Source: Legionella jamestowniensis (lineage in GTDB: Bacteria; Pseudomonadota; Gammaproteobacteria; Legionellales; Legionellaceae). From it: a stretch of 64,000 bases of DNA. Position 1 is the stretch's first letter. Each line of letters begins with the position of its first letter. Below, one piece after another: positions 26,262-37,178 of this stretch. A model generated the notes under the pieces. It made no database searches and was not told where the DNA came from. It saw only the letters and a list, made by a program, of their open reading frames with translations. Location: positions 867,354 through 931,353 of the forward strand of contig NZ_LNYG01000013.1 in NCBI RefSeq assembly GCF_001467745.1, in the 5' to 3' direction. The position numbers and the translations under genes are program-made.

Positions 26262-27842
26262 ATGGAAAGGAAAAAAATTGTTTCAATTTATGATGTCCTG
26301 GATAAGTCAGCCATCTTGTCTATAGGAATGATGAGCACTTTTTCAGGCATACTCTATTTGGGCATCCCTATTGCCGCTCAAACTCTGATTAATTTAATTG
26401 CTTTCGGCAAATTATTACAACCATTACTCACATTATCTATAATTGTGTTTATTTTAATGATTGGATTAGGGGCACTTCATATTTGGCAAGCCGTCATTAT
26501 TGAAATAATCCAACAAAAATTAATGGTAAAAATCAGTCTAGCCTTGACCAAACAATTTACCCATCTTTCGTTAAATACCTTTTCAACCCATCATGGCCCA
26601 GAATTGGTTAATCGCTATTTTGAGATTGTTTCAATCAATAAATCATTGGCAAATTTGCTTTTTTATGGAATTAATTTGGGATTACAGCTTTTTTTTGGCC
26701 TTCTTCTTCTACTAATTTATCATCCACTTTTCTTGGCTTATGATCTTCTTATGCTCTTGGGGATTTTTTTAGTCATTTTTATTCCTTACAAAAAAGCCTC
26801 CTCGAGTGCAAAGAAAGAGTGTACCCAAAAGCATGAGATTGGTGCTTGGCTAGAAGAAATTCTAATTAATCGTTTCCTCTTTCGTTTTAATTTATATCAC
26901 CAATATGCAACCAAAGAGACCGACATAAAGTTAGTTGGATTTCTTAAAGCACGAAACACTCATTTTAAGCAATTGATAAAACATCAACTCGGTTTCTATT
27001 TTCTCTCTGCCTTAGCAAGTAGTCTTCTTCTGGGCGTTGGAGGGTATCTTGTTATTCACAACCAGCTTAGTCTTGGACAGTTAGTTGCGGCTGAAATTGT
27101 TTTAGGTGCTTTAATTTACGCTTTTAAGCGATTTGGTGCCTTAATGGAAAACTATTATGACTTAGTTGCCTCAGCAAATAAAATTGATGATGTCCTTTAT
27201 TTACCAACCGAGTCATCTAAAGGCTCATCACCGGAAATTTTTCTTCCAGCCACTCACATGAAGGTTAAATTTAAGGAAAACTCTGCCCAGGTAACCTATG
27301 ATAGGCCTTTAGAGGTTTACTCAGAAACCCCTGAATATTGTGAACAATTTATTCAAAATGTCCTAGGCTTTACGGTAGCAGAGGATTTTGAAGTATTTGT
27401 TAATCATATCAAATGTTCCCAGTCACATCTTATGATGCTACGTCAATACAGTTTATTTTTAGCAGCACCACAATGGTTTGCCGGAAGCATCTATGACAAT
27501 TTGGTACTTAATCATCGAATTGACAAAAAAACAATAATAGAACAGTTAAAAGACCTTGAATTACTTGAAAAAATTATGGAGCTCCCCGCTGAAGTTGACA
27601 CTGTCATTTATGACTGGCAATCAGTATTTACCGAATTAGAAATGATTAAACTTATGATTATTCGAGCTCTTTTGCTTAAACCCAAAATTTTAATCATTGA
27701 TAGAGCCTTTGATTTAATTAATGAGGTAGAAATTCGTGGATTAATAGAGAAATTATTAACTTTAGAAAACACACTTTTCATTTTGGTTACCCATAATCAA
27801 CAATTTCATTACTTTGATAATCATTTGGTCTTACACTCATGA
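26262..27842 (+). CDS. ABC-type exporter protein with degenerate ATPase domain
   Basis: 526 residues. The N-terminal 300 form a type I exporter membrane domain with about six helices. The C-terminal part still aligns with an ABC nucleotide-binding domain, but its catalytic motifs are gone. The Walker A loop expected at about 355 is replaced by EVYSETPEYCEQF; the Q-loop part is recognisable (APQWFAGSIYDNLVL); the LSGGQ signature reads FTELE; Walker B reads ILIIDRAFD, with Arg where the catalytic Glu should be; the H-loop LVTHN remains. It probably cannot hydrolyse ATP by itself. It overlaps the HlyD-type gene by four bases (ATGA). A partner ATPase elsewhere, or a non-transport role, must be considered. 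Confidence 0.85.
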   Translation: MERKKIVSIYDVLDKSAILSIGMMSTFSGILYLGIPIAAQTLINLIAFGKLLQPLLTLSIIVFILMIGLGALHIWQAVIIEIIQQKLMVKISLALTKQFTHLSLNTFSTHHGPELVNRYFEIVSINKSLANLLFYGINLGLQLFFGLLLLLIYHPLFLAYDLLMLLGIFLVIFIPYKKASSSAKKECTQKHEIGAWLEEILINRFLFRFNLYHQYATKETDIKLVGFLKARNTHFKQLIKHQLGFYFLSALASSLLLGVGGYLVIHNQLSLGQLVAAEIVLGALIYAFKRFGALMENYYDLVASANKIDDVLYLPTESSKGSSPEIFLPATHMKVKFKENSAQVTYDRPLEVYSETPEYCEQFIQNVLGFTVAEDFEVFVNHIKCSQSHLMMLRQYSLFLAAPQWFAGSIYDNLVLNHRIDKKTIIEQLKDLELLEKIMELPAEVDTVIYDWQSVFTELEMIKLMIIRALLLKPKILIIDRAFDLINEVEIRGLIEKLLTLENTLFILVTHNQQFHYFDNHLVLHS

Positions 27843-28828
27843 AATTACATGCTTATGCAATGATTAAAAAACTACCTCGGCCGCATAAAGTGGCCAAAGT
27901 AATTTTGCTTGTATTATTGTTGTTTTTATTACTTTTAGGCGCAGTTCCCTGGCAACAATTTGCACTCGGCAATGGGCAAGTTATTGCTTTCTCGCCCAAT
28001 GAGCGAGCACATACGGTGAATAGCCCTATTAATGGACGTATAAAGCAATGGTTTGTTGATGAAGGGATGCAAGTGAAACCCGGTGATCCGATTGTTGAAA
28101 TCTCAGATAATGACCCTGAACTATTAAGTCGCTTGGAAACAGAAAAAAAAGCAATTCTACTTCGTATTCAATCGGCCAAACAGGCTATTACTGCAAGTAA
28201 TGCAAATTTAGCTAGACAAAAACGGCTATATAAAGAGGGTATTAATTCAAAACGTCAGTACGAATTGGCACAGATAGAATATGCGAAATATCAAAATGAA
28301 CTTGCGCAAGCAAATATTGATAAAGTGGATATCGATGTCCGCATAGCCAGACAAAAAACGCAGTTAATTAAAGCACATGCTACAGGAACTATTTATAAAC
28401 GACTTACAGGACAAGAAAGTGTTGTGGTCAAGGCCGGTGATGTACTTGCACAGATTATTCCAGACACGCAATCGCGAGCAGTTGCACTATGGGTAGATGG
28501 AAATGATATTCCCTTTGTTCGATTAAATCAGAAAGCACGTCTTCAATTCGAAGGTTGGCCAGCTGTTCAGTTTTATGGCTGGCCTGAAATTGCAGTAGGT
28601 ACTTTTGGAGGAGTAGTATCCTTTATTGATCCAATTGATAATGGCTCGGGTATGTTTCGCGTAGTTATTACCCCTGATGAACTTTGGCCCGACAAACAAT
28701 TTTTACGACAAGGTGTTAAAGTACACGGGTGGATACAGCTTGGCAAAGTGCCTCTATGGTATGAACTTTGGCGGCAATTTAATGGTTTCCCCCCAGAAAG
28801 CTATTCTGCCGGGACAGCACAGCAATGA
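27839..28828 (+). CDS. HlyD-family periplasmic adaptor
   Basis: 329 residues with one N-terminal membrane anchor (VILLVLLLFLLLLGAV, about 21-36), then the lipoyl/barrel-sandwich half SPINGRIKQWFVDEGMQVKPGD, a coiled-coil hairpin at about 95-175, the second lipoyl half GTIYKRLTGQESVVVKAGD and a beta-barrel part. This is the standard layout of membrane-fusion proteins that bridge an inner-membrane exporter and a TolC channel. Translationally coupled to its neighbours by four-base ATGA overlaps on both sides. The substrate is unknown. Confidence 0.9.
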   Translation: MKLHAYAMIKKLPRPHKVAKVILLVLLLFLLLLGAVPWQQFALGNGQVIAFSPNERAHTVNSPINGRIKQWFVDEGMQVKPGDPIVEISDNDPELLSRLETEKKAILLRIQSAKQAITASNANLARQKRLYKEGINSKRQYELAQIEYAKYQNELAQANIDKVDIDVRIARQKTQLIKAHATGTIYKRLTGQESVVVKAGDVLAQIIPDTQSRAVALWVDGNDIPFVRLNQKARLQFEGWPAVQFYGWPEIAVGTFGGVVSFIDPIDNGSGMFRVVITPDELWPDKQFLRQGVKVHGWIQLGKVPLWYELWRQFNGFPPESYSAGTAQQ

Positions 28829-30240
28829 TGTATTCTATTTTGCAAAGAAAGAAATATTTTTTATTATTACTATTAATGTCATTCAACGCTTTTACAAAAG
28901 AATCTCTAACATTGAAAGACGTTCTATCGAGTGTGGAATGTTTTTATCCACAAATAAGAATTGCTCAGCTTGAAATAAACAAAGCCCAAGGTGATTTTTT
29001 AAGCGCAGTTGGACAGTTTGATCCATCTTTAGATATTAATACACGTTCACAACCATTCGGCGGGTATGTAAATAATTACGGTGACGGTCAATTTAATATT
29101 CCTACGATGTACAATGGAATTAAATTCTTTGGTGGATATCGATTAGGCAGGGGAGATTGGCCTATTTATTACCAAAATTATTTAACGAATTCAGGCGGTG
29201 AGTATAGGGCTGGTTTATCCTTACCTTTACTAAAAGATAGAAGAATTGATAAAGAAAGAACCGAGTTATTATCCAAGGCGCAACTGATCCAGGTAAAACT
29301 ACAAGAGGTTCAATTAACAAAAATTAAAATCTATAAAGAAGCGATTAATGCTTATTGGAGGTGGGTGGAAGCTGGTTTGCAACTAAGAAACTTTGAAGCA
29401 TTATTAAAACTTGCCAAAGTGAGGCAAAATGCAATCAGTAAACAGGCAGAGAGAGGTGACTTACCGACCCTTTCCGTCAGTGAAAATTTACAATTAATTA
29501 TGCAGCGTCAGCAATTGCTAAATCAAAGTAAGATGGTATTTGAACAAGCTGCAATCAATTTATCATTGTATTATCGTGGTAAAGATGGAAAACCTAAAAT
29601 AGCGTTACCCAGTGTAATACCTCAATTTTTATCCAGATTACCGGCACAAATAGCTACAAGCCTTGGGCAACTACAAAATCATCCCCTCCTCAAAAAACTT
29701 GATGAGTACACTGAGGTGCTTAAATTAAAAAGAAATTTGGCTCAAAATGATTTACTTCCTAATCTTGATGCAACAGCTTACACCTTCAAGCAAGAAGGAA
29801 GCGGTGGGTATCCACAATTAATCCCTCAAGCAGGTATGGTAGGTTTATCTTTTAAATTCCCACTTCTACAACGTGAGGCAAAAGGCAGGATAATATCCAC
29901 TAATAGTGAATTACAGCAAGTTTTAGCGGAGAGAAAATTTTTATACGAACAATTAAAAATCGAACTTAATAACCTGTTTGTAGGAATAAAAGCTTATGAA
30001 CGTCAGGTAGAGCTCTTAAAAAAAGAATTAGATCTAGCCCAACGCGTTCAAACCGGTGAAGCTAAGAAATTTTATGAGGGAGATAGCACACTGTTCCTAG
30101 TTAACCAGAGAGAACAAGCAACAGCCCAAGTTAAATTTAATTTAATTAACGCTAAGATTAAACTCTATGAGATGAATGATTTAGCTTATTTTTTTTCTTC
30201 TACGAATATTAAGTTAAATGGTGTGATTAACAAAAAATAA
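28825..30240 (+). CDS. TolC-family outer-membrane efflux protein
   Basis: 471 residues with an N-terminal signal peptide (FLLLLLMSFNAF) and two repeats of the outer-membrane efflux protein fold: first repeat about 35-245, second about 270-460, each with long helices (for example VKLQEVQLTKIKIYKEA and FLYEQLKIELNNLFVGI). It should form the trimeric outer-membrane duct for the HlyD-type adaptor upstream, with which it overlaps by four bases. The start is ATGATG at 28825. It is the last gene of the lysR-exporter-hlyD-tolC unit and converges with pnp. Confidence 0.9.
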   Translation: MMYSILQRKKYFLLLLLMSFNAFTKESLTLKDVLSSVECFYPQIRIAQLEINKAQGDFLSAVGQFDPSLDINTRSQPFGGYVNNYGDGQFNIPTMYNGIKFFGGYRLGRGDWPIYYQNYLTNSGGEYRAGLSLPLLKDRRIDKERTELLSKAQLIQVKLQEVQLTKIKIYKEAINAYWRWVEAGLQLRNFEALLKLAKVRQNAISKQAERGDLPTLSVSENLQLIMQRQQLLNQSKMVFEQAAINLSLYYRGKDGKPKIALPSVIPQFLSRLPAQIATSLGQLQNHPLLKKLDEYTEVLKLKRNLAQNDLLPNLDATAYTFKQEGSGGYPQLIPQAGMVGLSFKFPLLQREAKGRIISTNSELQQVLAERKFLYEQLKIELNNLFVGIKAYERQVELLKKELDLAQRVQTGEAKKFYEGDSTLFLVNQREQATAQVKFNLINAKIKLYEMNDLAYFFSSTNIKLNGVINKK

Positions 30241-30331
30241 TAATTTCTTGCAGGCATTCTATGATGGCACTCCACTTCACTATAATAAAAAAATAATTGA
30301 TGTTAATTAAAAACAAATTGCGCACGCATAA

Positions 30332-30364
30332 GAAACCCGGTTACCGTGTTTCAACGTCACCGGG
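30332..30364 (-). terminator. Possible pnp terminator
   Basis: CCCGGT (30336-30341) pairs with ACCGGG (30359-30364); on the minus strand the hairpin is followed by TTTCTT. The stem is short and the loop long, so this is moderate evidence only. Confidence 0.4.
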
Positions 30365-30398
30365 CTACAGATTCTAAATGAAGGTCAAACCTAATCTA

Positions 30399-32609
30399 TT
30401 ATTCTTCTTCTGTAGAAGAAGGATAGCTTTCAGCATCAGCAGTGACCGATTCGTTTGCATCGGCTTTTTCAATGTTTTCTGCTTCTTCTGATTTTTTAGC
30501 TTTTTCCTCACTCGTTGGATTAGCTGGTGCTTGAGGTTTATCCTTCCACTCAAGTTTGACACGACCTTGCTTATCCACACCTGCCACGAATACCTCAATT
30601 TCTTGTCCCTCTTTTAAGATATCCTCAACCTTTTGGGAACGATCACTGCAAATTTGTGAAATATGCAGTAACCCATCTTTACCTGGTAGTAAGTTAATGA
30701 AGGCACCAAAGTCCACGATTTTGCTAACCTTGCCGTTATAGGTTTGTCCTACTTCAATTTCAGCAATCAAAGCTTTTATTTGACGTTGAGCTTCTTCAAG
30801 CGCTGAAGCATCAGGTGAAAATAATTGCACAGTTCCACTGTCATCAATATCAATGGATACACCAGTACTTTCGCTGAGACCTTTAATGGTCGCCCCACCC
30901 TTGCCAATGATAGTACGTATCTTGTCTTCAGCAACCTTCATGGTCGTGATTCTTGGAGCATGCTGAGACAATTCCTCACGATGTTCAGAGAGAGAGTTAT
31001 TCATTACACCAAGAATGTGAGTACGTCCTGCCAAGGCTTGATCTAAAGCTTGTTCCATAATTTCTTTGGTGATACCAGTAATTTTGATATCCATTTGTAA
31101 AGCCGTGACGCCTTTTTCGGTTCCTGCTACCTTAAAATCCATATCCCCGAGATGATCTTCATCACCAAGAATGTCGGTTAATACTGCAAAGCGATCACCT
31201 TCTTTGATTAAACCCATCGCCACACCAGCTACAGGTGCTTTTAATGGAACACCAGCATCCATTAAAGCCAAACTAGTACCACAGACTGTGGCCATTGAGC
31301 TTGAACCATTAGATTCTGTAATCTCAGAAACAACACGCAAGACGTAAGGGAATTCACTTTGCGAAGGTAACACGGCCATCAATGCACGTTTAGCTAGGCG
31401 ACCATGACCAATCTCACGACGCTTAGGACTACCTGTCATACCAGTCTCACCCACAGAGTAGGGTGGGAAATTGTAATGGAGCATAAATCTGTCTTTGGTT
31501 TCACCCGTTAATTGATCTAGAAGTTGCGCATCTCTGTCATTACCTAAGGTAGCCACCACAATGGCTTGTGTCTCACCACGAGTAAACAAGGCAGAACCAT
31601 GCGTTCTTTCGAGTATTTTCGTGCGGATGTTAATTGGCCGTACGGTTTTTTGATCGCGACCATCAATACGTGGCTCACCATCAAGAATACGTTGTCGAAC
31701 TACATCTTTTTCTAAAGCGCTAAGCATTTCTGTTGCAGTAGCAATATTAATTTCGGGCTGCTCGTTGATCAAAGCATCCAAAGTTTGCTGCTTAACAGTA
31801 GCTAATTGTTGTCGGCGCTGCAATTTATCCTTAATGAGATACGCCTCTGTAATGGACATTCTTGCCAATTCGCTAATACGGCGCTCTAATATTGTGTCAA
31901 TGGCCGGTGGGGTCCAATCCCAGGCTGGTTTGCCTGCTTCTTTTGCTAATTCATTAATGCCTTTAATGACATTTTTCATCATTTCATGACCGAATAGAAC
32001 GGCACCCAGCATAATTTCTTCACTTAATTCACTGGCTTCAGACTCTACCATTAGAATAGCATCTGATGTTCCAGCAACTACTAAATCCAATTGAGATTGG
32101 GCAAGCGCCTTGTAGCCTGGATTAAGCAAATAAACGCCATCTTTATAACCTACACGTGCAGCACCAATTGGTCCGTGAAAAGGGATACCTGAAATTGCCA
32201 ATGCTGCTGATGCCCCAACCATGGAAACGATATCTGCCGGTACTTCAGGATTTAATGACATCACTGTAGCAATGATTTGTACTTCATTGTAAAAATTATC
32301 AGGAAATAATGGACGTAACGGCCTGTCCATTAAACGCGACACCAAAGTTTCATGTTCACTAGGCCGTCCTTCGCGCTTGTTAAAACCACCTGGAATTTTA
32401 CCTGCAGCAAATGTCTTTTCTTGGTAATTAACGGTTAAGGGAAAAAAGTCATTGCCCTCAGCAGCCTCTTTTTTACCTACTACTGTTACCAATACCTGAG
32501 TACCATTCATATTAGCAAAAACAGCACCATCCGCTTGTCTTGCTATTTCACCAGTTTCTAGCACAAGTGTGTGCTCACCGAAACGTATTTCTTTTGTGAT
32601 TTTAGCCAC
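30399..32609 (-). CDS. pnp: Polynucleotide phosphorylase
   Basis: 736 residues, full length. It degrades RNA 3' to 5' with phosphate, as a trimer that can join the degradosome. Two RNase PH domains (about 1-225 and 315-550) are separated by a helical domain; the second holds the conserved [15 protein letters not shown] and [10 protein letters not shown] segments. A KH domain ([15 protein letters not shown], about 560-575) and an S1 domain ([20 protein letters not shown], about 630) follow. The C-terminal 40 residues are a Lys/Glu/Ala-rich tail. It lies downstream of rpsO behind a terminator, the same arrangement as in E. coli. Confidence 0.98.
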   Translation of the reverse strand: MAKITKEIRFGEHTLVLETGEIARQADGAVFANMNGTQVLVTVVGKKEAAEGNDFFPLTVNYQEKTFAAGKIPGGFNKREGRPSEHETLVSRLMDRPLRPLFPDNFYNEVQIIATVMSLNPEVPADIVSMVGASAALAISGIPFHGPIGAARVGYKDGVYLLNPGYKALAQSQLDLVVAGTSDAILMVESEASELSEEIMLGAVLFGHEMMKNVIKGINELAKEAGKPAWDWTPPAIDTILERRISELARMSITEAYLIKDKLQRRQQLATVKQQTLDALINEQPEINIATATEMLSALEKDVVRQRILDGEPRIDGRDQKTVRPINIRTKILERTHGSALFTRGETQAIVVATLGNDRDAQLLDQLTGETKDRFMLHYNFPPYSVGETGMTGSPKRREIGHGRLAKRALMAVLPSQSEFPYVLRVVSEITESNGSSSMATVCGTSLALMDAGVPLKAPVAGVAMGLIKEGDRFAVLTDILGDEDHLGDMDFKVAGTEKGVTALQMDIKITGITKEIMEQALDQALAGRTHILGVMNNSLSEHREELSQHAPRITTMKVAEDKIRTIIGKGGATIKGLSESTGVSIDIDDSGTVQLFSPDASALEEAQRQIKALIAEIEVGQTYNGKVSKIVDFGAFINLLPGKDGLLHISQICSDRSQKVEDILKEGQEIEVFVAGVDKQGRVKLEWKDKPQAPANPTSEEKAKKSEEAENIEKADANESVTADAESYPSSTEEE

Positions 32610-32637
32610 GTAAATTACCCCTTAAATCATAGTAGTG

Positions 32638-32670
32638 AAAAAAAAGGGCGCAGAAAACTGCGCCCCTTTT
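32638..32670 (-). terminator. rpsO terminator between rpsO and pnp
   Basis: GGGCGCAG (32646-32653), AAAA, CTGCGCCC (32658-32665) form a perfect 8-bp stem. On the minus strand it is followed by at least eight T, so it terminates or attenuates the rpsO transcript before pnp. Confidence 0.9.
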
Positions 32671-32720
32671 ATTCTTACTAAGAATTGCGTAAAGTTAGTC
32701 CCATGGTGTGGTTCCAACGA

Positions 32721-32996
32721 TTAATATGAATCTCGCAAGCCTAAGCTTTGAATCAGAGTCTGATAACGAGCTTCATCCGTTCTTTTCAAGTATTTGAGCA
32801 ACTTGCGGCGTTTGTTAACCAATTCCTGCAAGCCACGTCGAGAATGAAAATCTTTTTTATGGTCTTTAAAATGATCTGTTAAGTATTTAATACGACCAGT
32901 CATTAGTGAAACTTGAACTTCAGGTGAACCAGTATCTTTATCACCACGTTTAAATTCTTTAACAATTTCTGCTTTTTGTGCGCTAGTTAGCGACAT
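32721..32996 (-). CDS. rpsO: Ribosomal protein S15
   Basis: 91 residues starting [12 protein letters not shown]; it binds 16S rRNA early in assembly of the small subunit. The family pattern is clear in [21 protein letters not shown] and [19 protein letters not shown] chose the ATG at 32996 because AGGAG lies five bases upstream; the ATG at 33002 would add two residues and lose that spacing. It precedes pnp and follows truB, as in E. coli. Confidence 0.98.
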   Translation of the reverse strand: MSLTSAQKAEIVKEFKRGDKDTGSPEVQVSLMTGRIKYLTDHFKDHKKDFHSRRGLQELVNKRRKLLKYLKRTDEARYQTLIQSLGLRDSY

Positions 32997-33141
32997 ATTC
33001 ACTCCTAGAGATAAGCCAGTGTTCTTTTAAAGGGAAGCATTCTACCAAGGCATGCTTTAAGACACAAGTATTAGTTAATAATTTGTGCAATATTTATCGA
33101 GTATTATTAAATCCCAATTCGGTGAAAATTTTATACAACCG

Positions 33142-34077
33142 TTAAAAAATAGCCTTGGTTGCCTCTTCTGTCAATAGTCGCTTTACAGATAACTCACCTG
33201 AAAAGATTTTTCCTAAACCAATAAGTTGGCCTGCCTCATTATGCAACCGCAAATATTTTTCAAAATCTTGAACGATAATATTGGTGTTTTTAAGTACTTT
33301 TCCCTGACGTAATGCGAGCACCTCATCTTCCTTTAAAACAACTGCTGGGAAATGACTTACAGCACGCTCCATCGGTAATAAACAAGTCAATAGTTCAGAA
33401 GACGATTTTTCTTGCAAGTCATCTAAACTGTACATTACCTCACCCTGAAAACCTGAAGTATACACACGATGTAGCCGACTTACATGGGCCCCTGGACCAA
33501 GATAATCACCAATATCCTCCACTAAATTTCTAATGTAAGTTCCCTTACTACAAGAAACCCTAATATCGAAGCTGTTCTCATAAACTGCAGTGAGATCCAG
33601 TTGGTAAATCATGACATTCCGAGCTTCTCTCTCAATCGAAATGCCTTCTCTTGCATATTTATAAAGAGGTACCCCTTTATGTTTCAATGCGGAAAACATC
33701 GAAGGTATTTGTGTGATAGGGCCTGTAAATTGTAGCATGGCCTTTTGGAGTTCCAATTCGTTGACAACGAAATTCTCTCGTTGTTCAACAACTTGACCCA
33801 AAGCATCACCCGTATCTGTTTTAATACCTAAAAGAGCAGTTGCCTCATAAACTTTATCAGCATCTAATAAAAACTGACAAAATTTGGTCGCTTCACCTAA
33901 ACAAACAGGCAACATGCCAGTTGCCAATGGATCGAGACTACCCGTATGCCCTGCTTTTTTTGCACGGAATAGTCGCTTTACTCGTTGCAATACCGCGTTG
34001 GATGAAAGTCCTTGAGGTTTATTAACAAGCAAAATACCATTAATCGCTTGTTCATTACTAATCTTGCTCATCGTCAT
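33142..34077 (-). CDS. truB: tRNA pseudouridine(55) synthase
   Basis: 311 residues; it makes pseudouridine 55 in the T-loop of most tRNAs. The catalytic motif [21 protein letters not shown] contains the nucleophilic Asp at about 48. The early [18 protein letters not shown] and the [16 protein letters not shown] segments are typical, and the C-terminal 60 residues form a PUA-like domain. The start overlaps the end of rbfA by 20 bases, so translation is coupled; ATG at 34077 and ATG at 34071 are both possible. Confidence 0.97.
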   Translation of the reverse strand: MTMSKISNEQAINGILLVNKPQGLSSNAVLQRVKRLFRAKKAGHTGSLDPLATGMLPVCLGEATKFCQFLLDADKVYEATALLGIKTDTGDALGQVVEQRENFVVNELELQKAMLQFTGPITQIPSMFSALKHKGVPLYKYAREGISIEREARNVMIYQLDLTAVYENSFDIRVSCSKGTYIRNLVEDIGDYLGPGAHVSRLHRVYTSGFQGEVMYSLDDLQEKSSSELLTCLLPMERAVSHFPAVVLKEDEVLALRQGKVLKNTNIIVQDFEKYLRLHNEAGQLIGLGKIFSGELSVKRLLTEEATKAIF

Positions 34078-34423
34078 TGTCTGGGTTTACTTCGTCAATC
34101 AAGCGACTCAGCCTTTTGCCATATTCTATAGATTCATCATAAACAAAATGAAGTTGTGGCACTGTCCGTAATTTTACTGACTTGGCAAGAGCCGTACGTA
34201 AATAGCTGGCTGCCGCGTTAAGAATAGACGTAGTTAACTCAATTTCATTATTCAACACAGTAAAATAAACTTTAGCATGCCCCAAATCTGCAGACACCTT
34301 TACTGATGAAATAGTGACAAAAGCAGGTAACCGCGGGTCTTTAATTTCTTGCTGAATAAGTTGCGAAAGTTCACGCTGCATCAATCCTGCAATACGATCA
34401 GTTCGCTTAAAGTCGTTCCTCAT
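34058..34423 (-). CDS. rbfA: Ribosome-binding factor A
   Basis: 121 residues with the single KH-like fold of RbfA, which assists late maturation of the 30S subunit and cold adaptation. The opening [26 protein letters not shown] and the core [17 protein letters not shown] are characteristic. It overlaps infB by four bases (start within its stop region) and truB by 20 bases, so all three are translationally coupled. Confidence 0.96.
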   Translation of the reverse strand: MRNDFKRTDRIAGLMQRELSQLIQQEIKDPRLPAFVTISSVKVSADLGHAKVYFTVLNNEIELTTSILNAAASYLRTALAKSVKLRTVPQLHFVYDESIEYGKRLSRLIDEVNPDNDDEQD

Positions 34424-37002
34424 AAATCCCGCTTAATTTCAACAGTTTCAAATACCTCGATTAAATCACCAGGTTTAACATCATTGTAATTTTTTACACC
34501 AATACCACATTCAAAACCTTGGCGAACTTCAATTACATCGTCTTTAAAGCGACGAAGTGATTCTAATGTACCCTCATAAATAACCACATTATTTCTAAGA
34601 ACACGGATAGGATTATTTCGCTTAATGACTCCCTCGACTACCATACAACCTGCAATAGCACCAAGTTTTGGCGACCGGAATACATCTCGCACTTCAGCTA
34701 TACCAATAATTTCTTCTTTAAATTGTGGTGCCAGCATGCCTGATAAAGCACCTTTTACTTGATCCACAATATCGTAAATCACACTGTAATAGTGCAATGC
34801 AACTGATTCTTGTTCTGCAAGACGTTTTGCACCACCATCGGCACGAACATTAAAGCCGATCAAAATAGCATTTGAGGCAATTGCCAAGTGAACATCTGAC
34901 TCAGTAATTCCTCCTACACCACTAGCAATAATTTCTACTTTAACCTCATCTGTAGAAAGTTTCACCAGGGCATCGGCGATTGCTTCTACTGAACCTTGAA
35001 CATCTGCTTTAAGAACAATGTTTAACACTTTTGTTTCAGCTGAAGCCATCGTTTCAAAAATACCTTCCAGAGAAGATTTTTGTCGTCTTGCTAATTTAAC
35101 ATCACGGAATTTGCCCTGACGGAATAATGCGACTTCGCGTGCACGTTTTTCATCCGGAACAACAACAGCTTCGTCACCCGCATGCGGCACAGCGGATAAA
35201 CCAAGGACCTCAACTGGGATGGAAGGTCCAGCATCATCTACTTGTGTACCATTATCGCTTACCAGTGCTCGAACGCGTCCGTACTGCAGACCAGCTAGAA
35301 GTATGTCTCCTCTGCGTAAAGTACCACTTTGTACTAATACAGTTGCAACCGGACCACGTCCTTTATCTAATCTTGATTCAATAACAACACCCTTAGCGGC
35401 ACCATCGGTTGGGGCTTTTAATTCCAATACTTCAGATTGCAATAAAACTGCATCTAAAAGCTCATCTACCCCTGTCCCGGTTTTTGCTGAAATTTGCATA
35501 AACATGGTATCACCACCCCACGATTCAGGAATAACCTCATAGGCCGAAAGTTCATTCATAACTCTGTCAGGATCAGCATCCGGTTTATCCATTTTATTTA
35601 CTGCAACAATAATCGGCACGTTGGCAGCTTTCGCGTGCTGGACTGCTTCAACTGTTTGTGGTTTAACACCATCATCAGCAGCAACGATAAGAATAACGAT
35701 GTCCGTAGCCTGTGCACCACGAGCACGCATGGCTGTAAAGGCAGCATGGCCAGGGGTATCCAAAAAGGTAATGTCACCTTTAGGTGTGCTTACATGATAT
35801 GCACCAATGTGTTGGGTAATACCACCCGCCTCACCCGCAGCAACCTTGGTACGGCGAATATAATCTAGCAATGAAGTTTTACCATGATCGACATGTCCCA
35901 TAATGGTAACAACAGGCGCTCGTGATTCGCTGTGGCTACCCTGACTAATCACATCGCCCAACGTATCCTCAATGGCATTTTCTTTGAGAGGATGAGGCTT
36001 ATGGCCCATTTCTTCAACGACTATTATTGCAGTGTCTTGATCAATAACTTGGTTAATAGTAGCCATTGCTCCAAGTCCCATCATGACTTTAATTACTTCA
36101 GCCGCTTTTACAGACATACGTTTAGCAAGTTCAGCCACAGTAATTGTTTCAGGGATGGCTATATCTTTTACAACAGGAGCGGTTGGCATCGCAAAGCCAT
36201 GCGTGAGTGCCTCTTCTGCTTCTCTATATTTTTCAGATTTTTCATTACCTTTACGTTTTTTGGGCTTATTACGCTTAGGTCGGCCATGCATCAAGCGCTC
36301 TTCTTCGTCCTGTTCTGGAGTTACATATTTGCCTTTCTTTTTTCCACGTTTAAACTCAGAATCTAAATCAGTCTCTTTTTTATCATGATGTTTTTTCTTA
36401 GTGGCTTTATCTGTTTTCTCTTCCAACGGATTTGCAGATTTCTCAACAATATCTTTCTCAGGGGTAACGGGAGTTACAAGAGCTGCGTCTGCTATTTCTT
36501 CCTCCGGAATTTCTTCCCGGGCCTCTTCAACTGCTGCCGCTTGTTGCCCTTCTTGTTTGACAGAGTCATCTTGAATAGTCGCAACTGATGCCTTTTCAGC
36601 CTGTGCTGCGACGTTCGTGTCTTCCAAAGTCTCTGTATGAGCATCTTCCGAAACTGCCTGTTCCAATTCTACATCGGCCTCTGTTTCAGGCGACTGTTCA
36701 AGCAGACTTCGTTTTACATAGGTTCTTTTTTTGCGTACTTCAACATTAACTGTTTTACCACTATGAATATCATGACCAACAGTGACTTGAGTCAAACTTT
36801 TACGTTTTAAAGTAATACGCTCAGGGGCAGTTCGAACCTCTCGATTTGCATTGAGATGGTTTAATAAAATTCGTTTTTGGTCTTCATTTAATGTCTGATT
36901 ATCATCAGTAAAAGCCAAACCAGCTTCCTGTAACTGATCTAATAGGCGTTTAGCAGGGATACCAACGACCTGAGCCAATTGTTTAACCGTCACATCCGCC
37001 AT
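34420..37002 (-). CDS. infB: Translation initiation factor IF-2
   Basis: 860 residues; the GTPase that brings fMet-tRNA to the ribosome. The N-terminal IF2_N domain ([15 protein letters not shown]) is followed by a long charged, low-complexity linker to about 275, a second IF2_N-like part, and the G domain with [23 protein letters not shown] and NKMDKPD. Domains II-IV, including the fMet-tRNA-binding C-terminal barrel ([21 protein letters not shown]), complete it. AAAGGGGG lies a few bases before the ATG, a very strong ribosome site. It lies downstream of nusA; the initiator tRNA that IF-2 recognises is encoded at the head of the same cluster. Confidence 0.98.
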   Translation of the reverse strand: MADVTVKQLAQVVGIPAKRLLDQLQEAGLAFTDDNQTLNEDQKRILLNHLNANREVRTAPERITLKRKSLTQVTVGHDIHSGKTVNVEVRKKRTYVKRSLLEQSPETEADVELEQAVSEDAHTETLEDTNVAAQAEKASVATIQDDSVKQEGQQAAAVEEAREEIPEEEIADAALVTPVTPEKDIVEKSANPLEEKTDKATKKKHHDKKETDLDSEFKRGKKKGKYVTPEQDEEERLMHGRPKRNKPKKRKGNEKSEKYREAEEALTHGFAMPTAPVVKDIAIPETITVAELAKRMSVKAAEVIKVMMGLGAMATINQVIDQDTAIIVVEEMGHKPHPLKENAIEDTLGDVISQGSHSESRAPVVTIMGHVDHGKTSLLDYIRRTKVAAGEAGGITQHIGAYHVSTPKGDITFLDTPGHAAFTAMRARGAQATDIVILIVAADDGVKPQTVEAVQHAKAANVPIIVAVNKMDKPDADPDRVMNELSAYEVIPESWGGDTMFMQISAKTGTGVDELLDAVLLQSEVLELKAPTDGAAKGVVIESRLDKGRGPVATVLVQSGTLRRGDILLAGLQYGRVRALVSDNGTQVDDAGPSIPVEVLGLSAVPHAGDEAVVVPDEKRAREVALFRQGKFRDVKLARRQKSSLEGIFETMASAETKVLNIVLKADVQGSVEAIADALVKLSTDEVKVEIIASGVGGITESDVHLAIASNAILIGFNVRADGGAKRLAEQESVALHYYSVIYDIVDQVKGALSGMLAPQFKEEIIGIAEVRDVFRSPKLGAIAGCMVVEGVIKRNNPIRVLRNNVVIYEGTLESLRRFKDDVIEVRQGFECGIGVKNYNDVKPGDLIEVFETVEIKRDL

Positions 37003-37178
37003 AATTTACCCCCTTTCAGCAAATTCCAATAAGAAATTGCTCTAAAAAATTCTAATGTTTCAAGCTTTATGCTACTTAAATCAAAATTGCATGTGCATTT
37101 TGATAAGCTCGAAAAAATTTCTCTAGTGCAGGATTGATTTATCCTGCTCTTGTACCGTCTTATTCGATCATCGATCGA

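Noticed and set aside
30374-30598. 74-codon basic ORF at the end of pnp
   Set aside because: It is another frame of the repetitive Lys/Glu/Ala tail of pnp.
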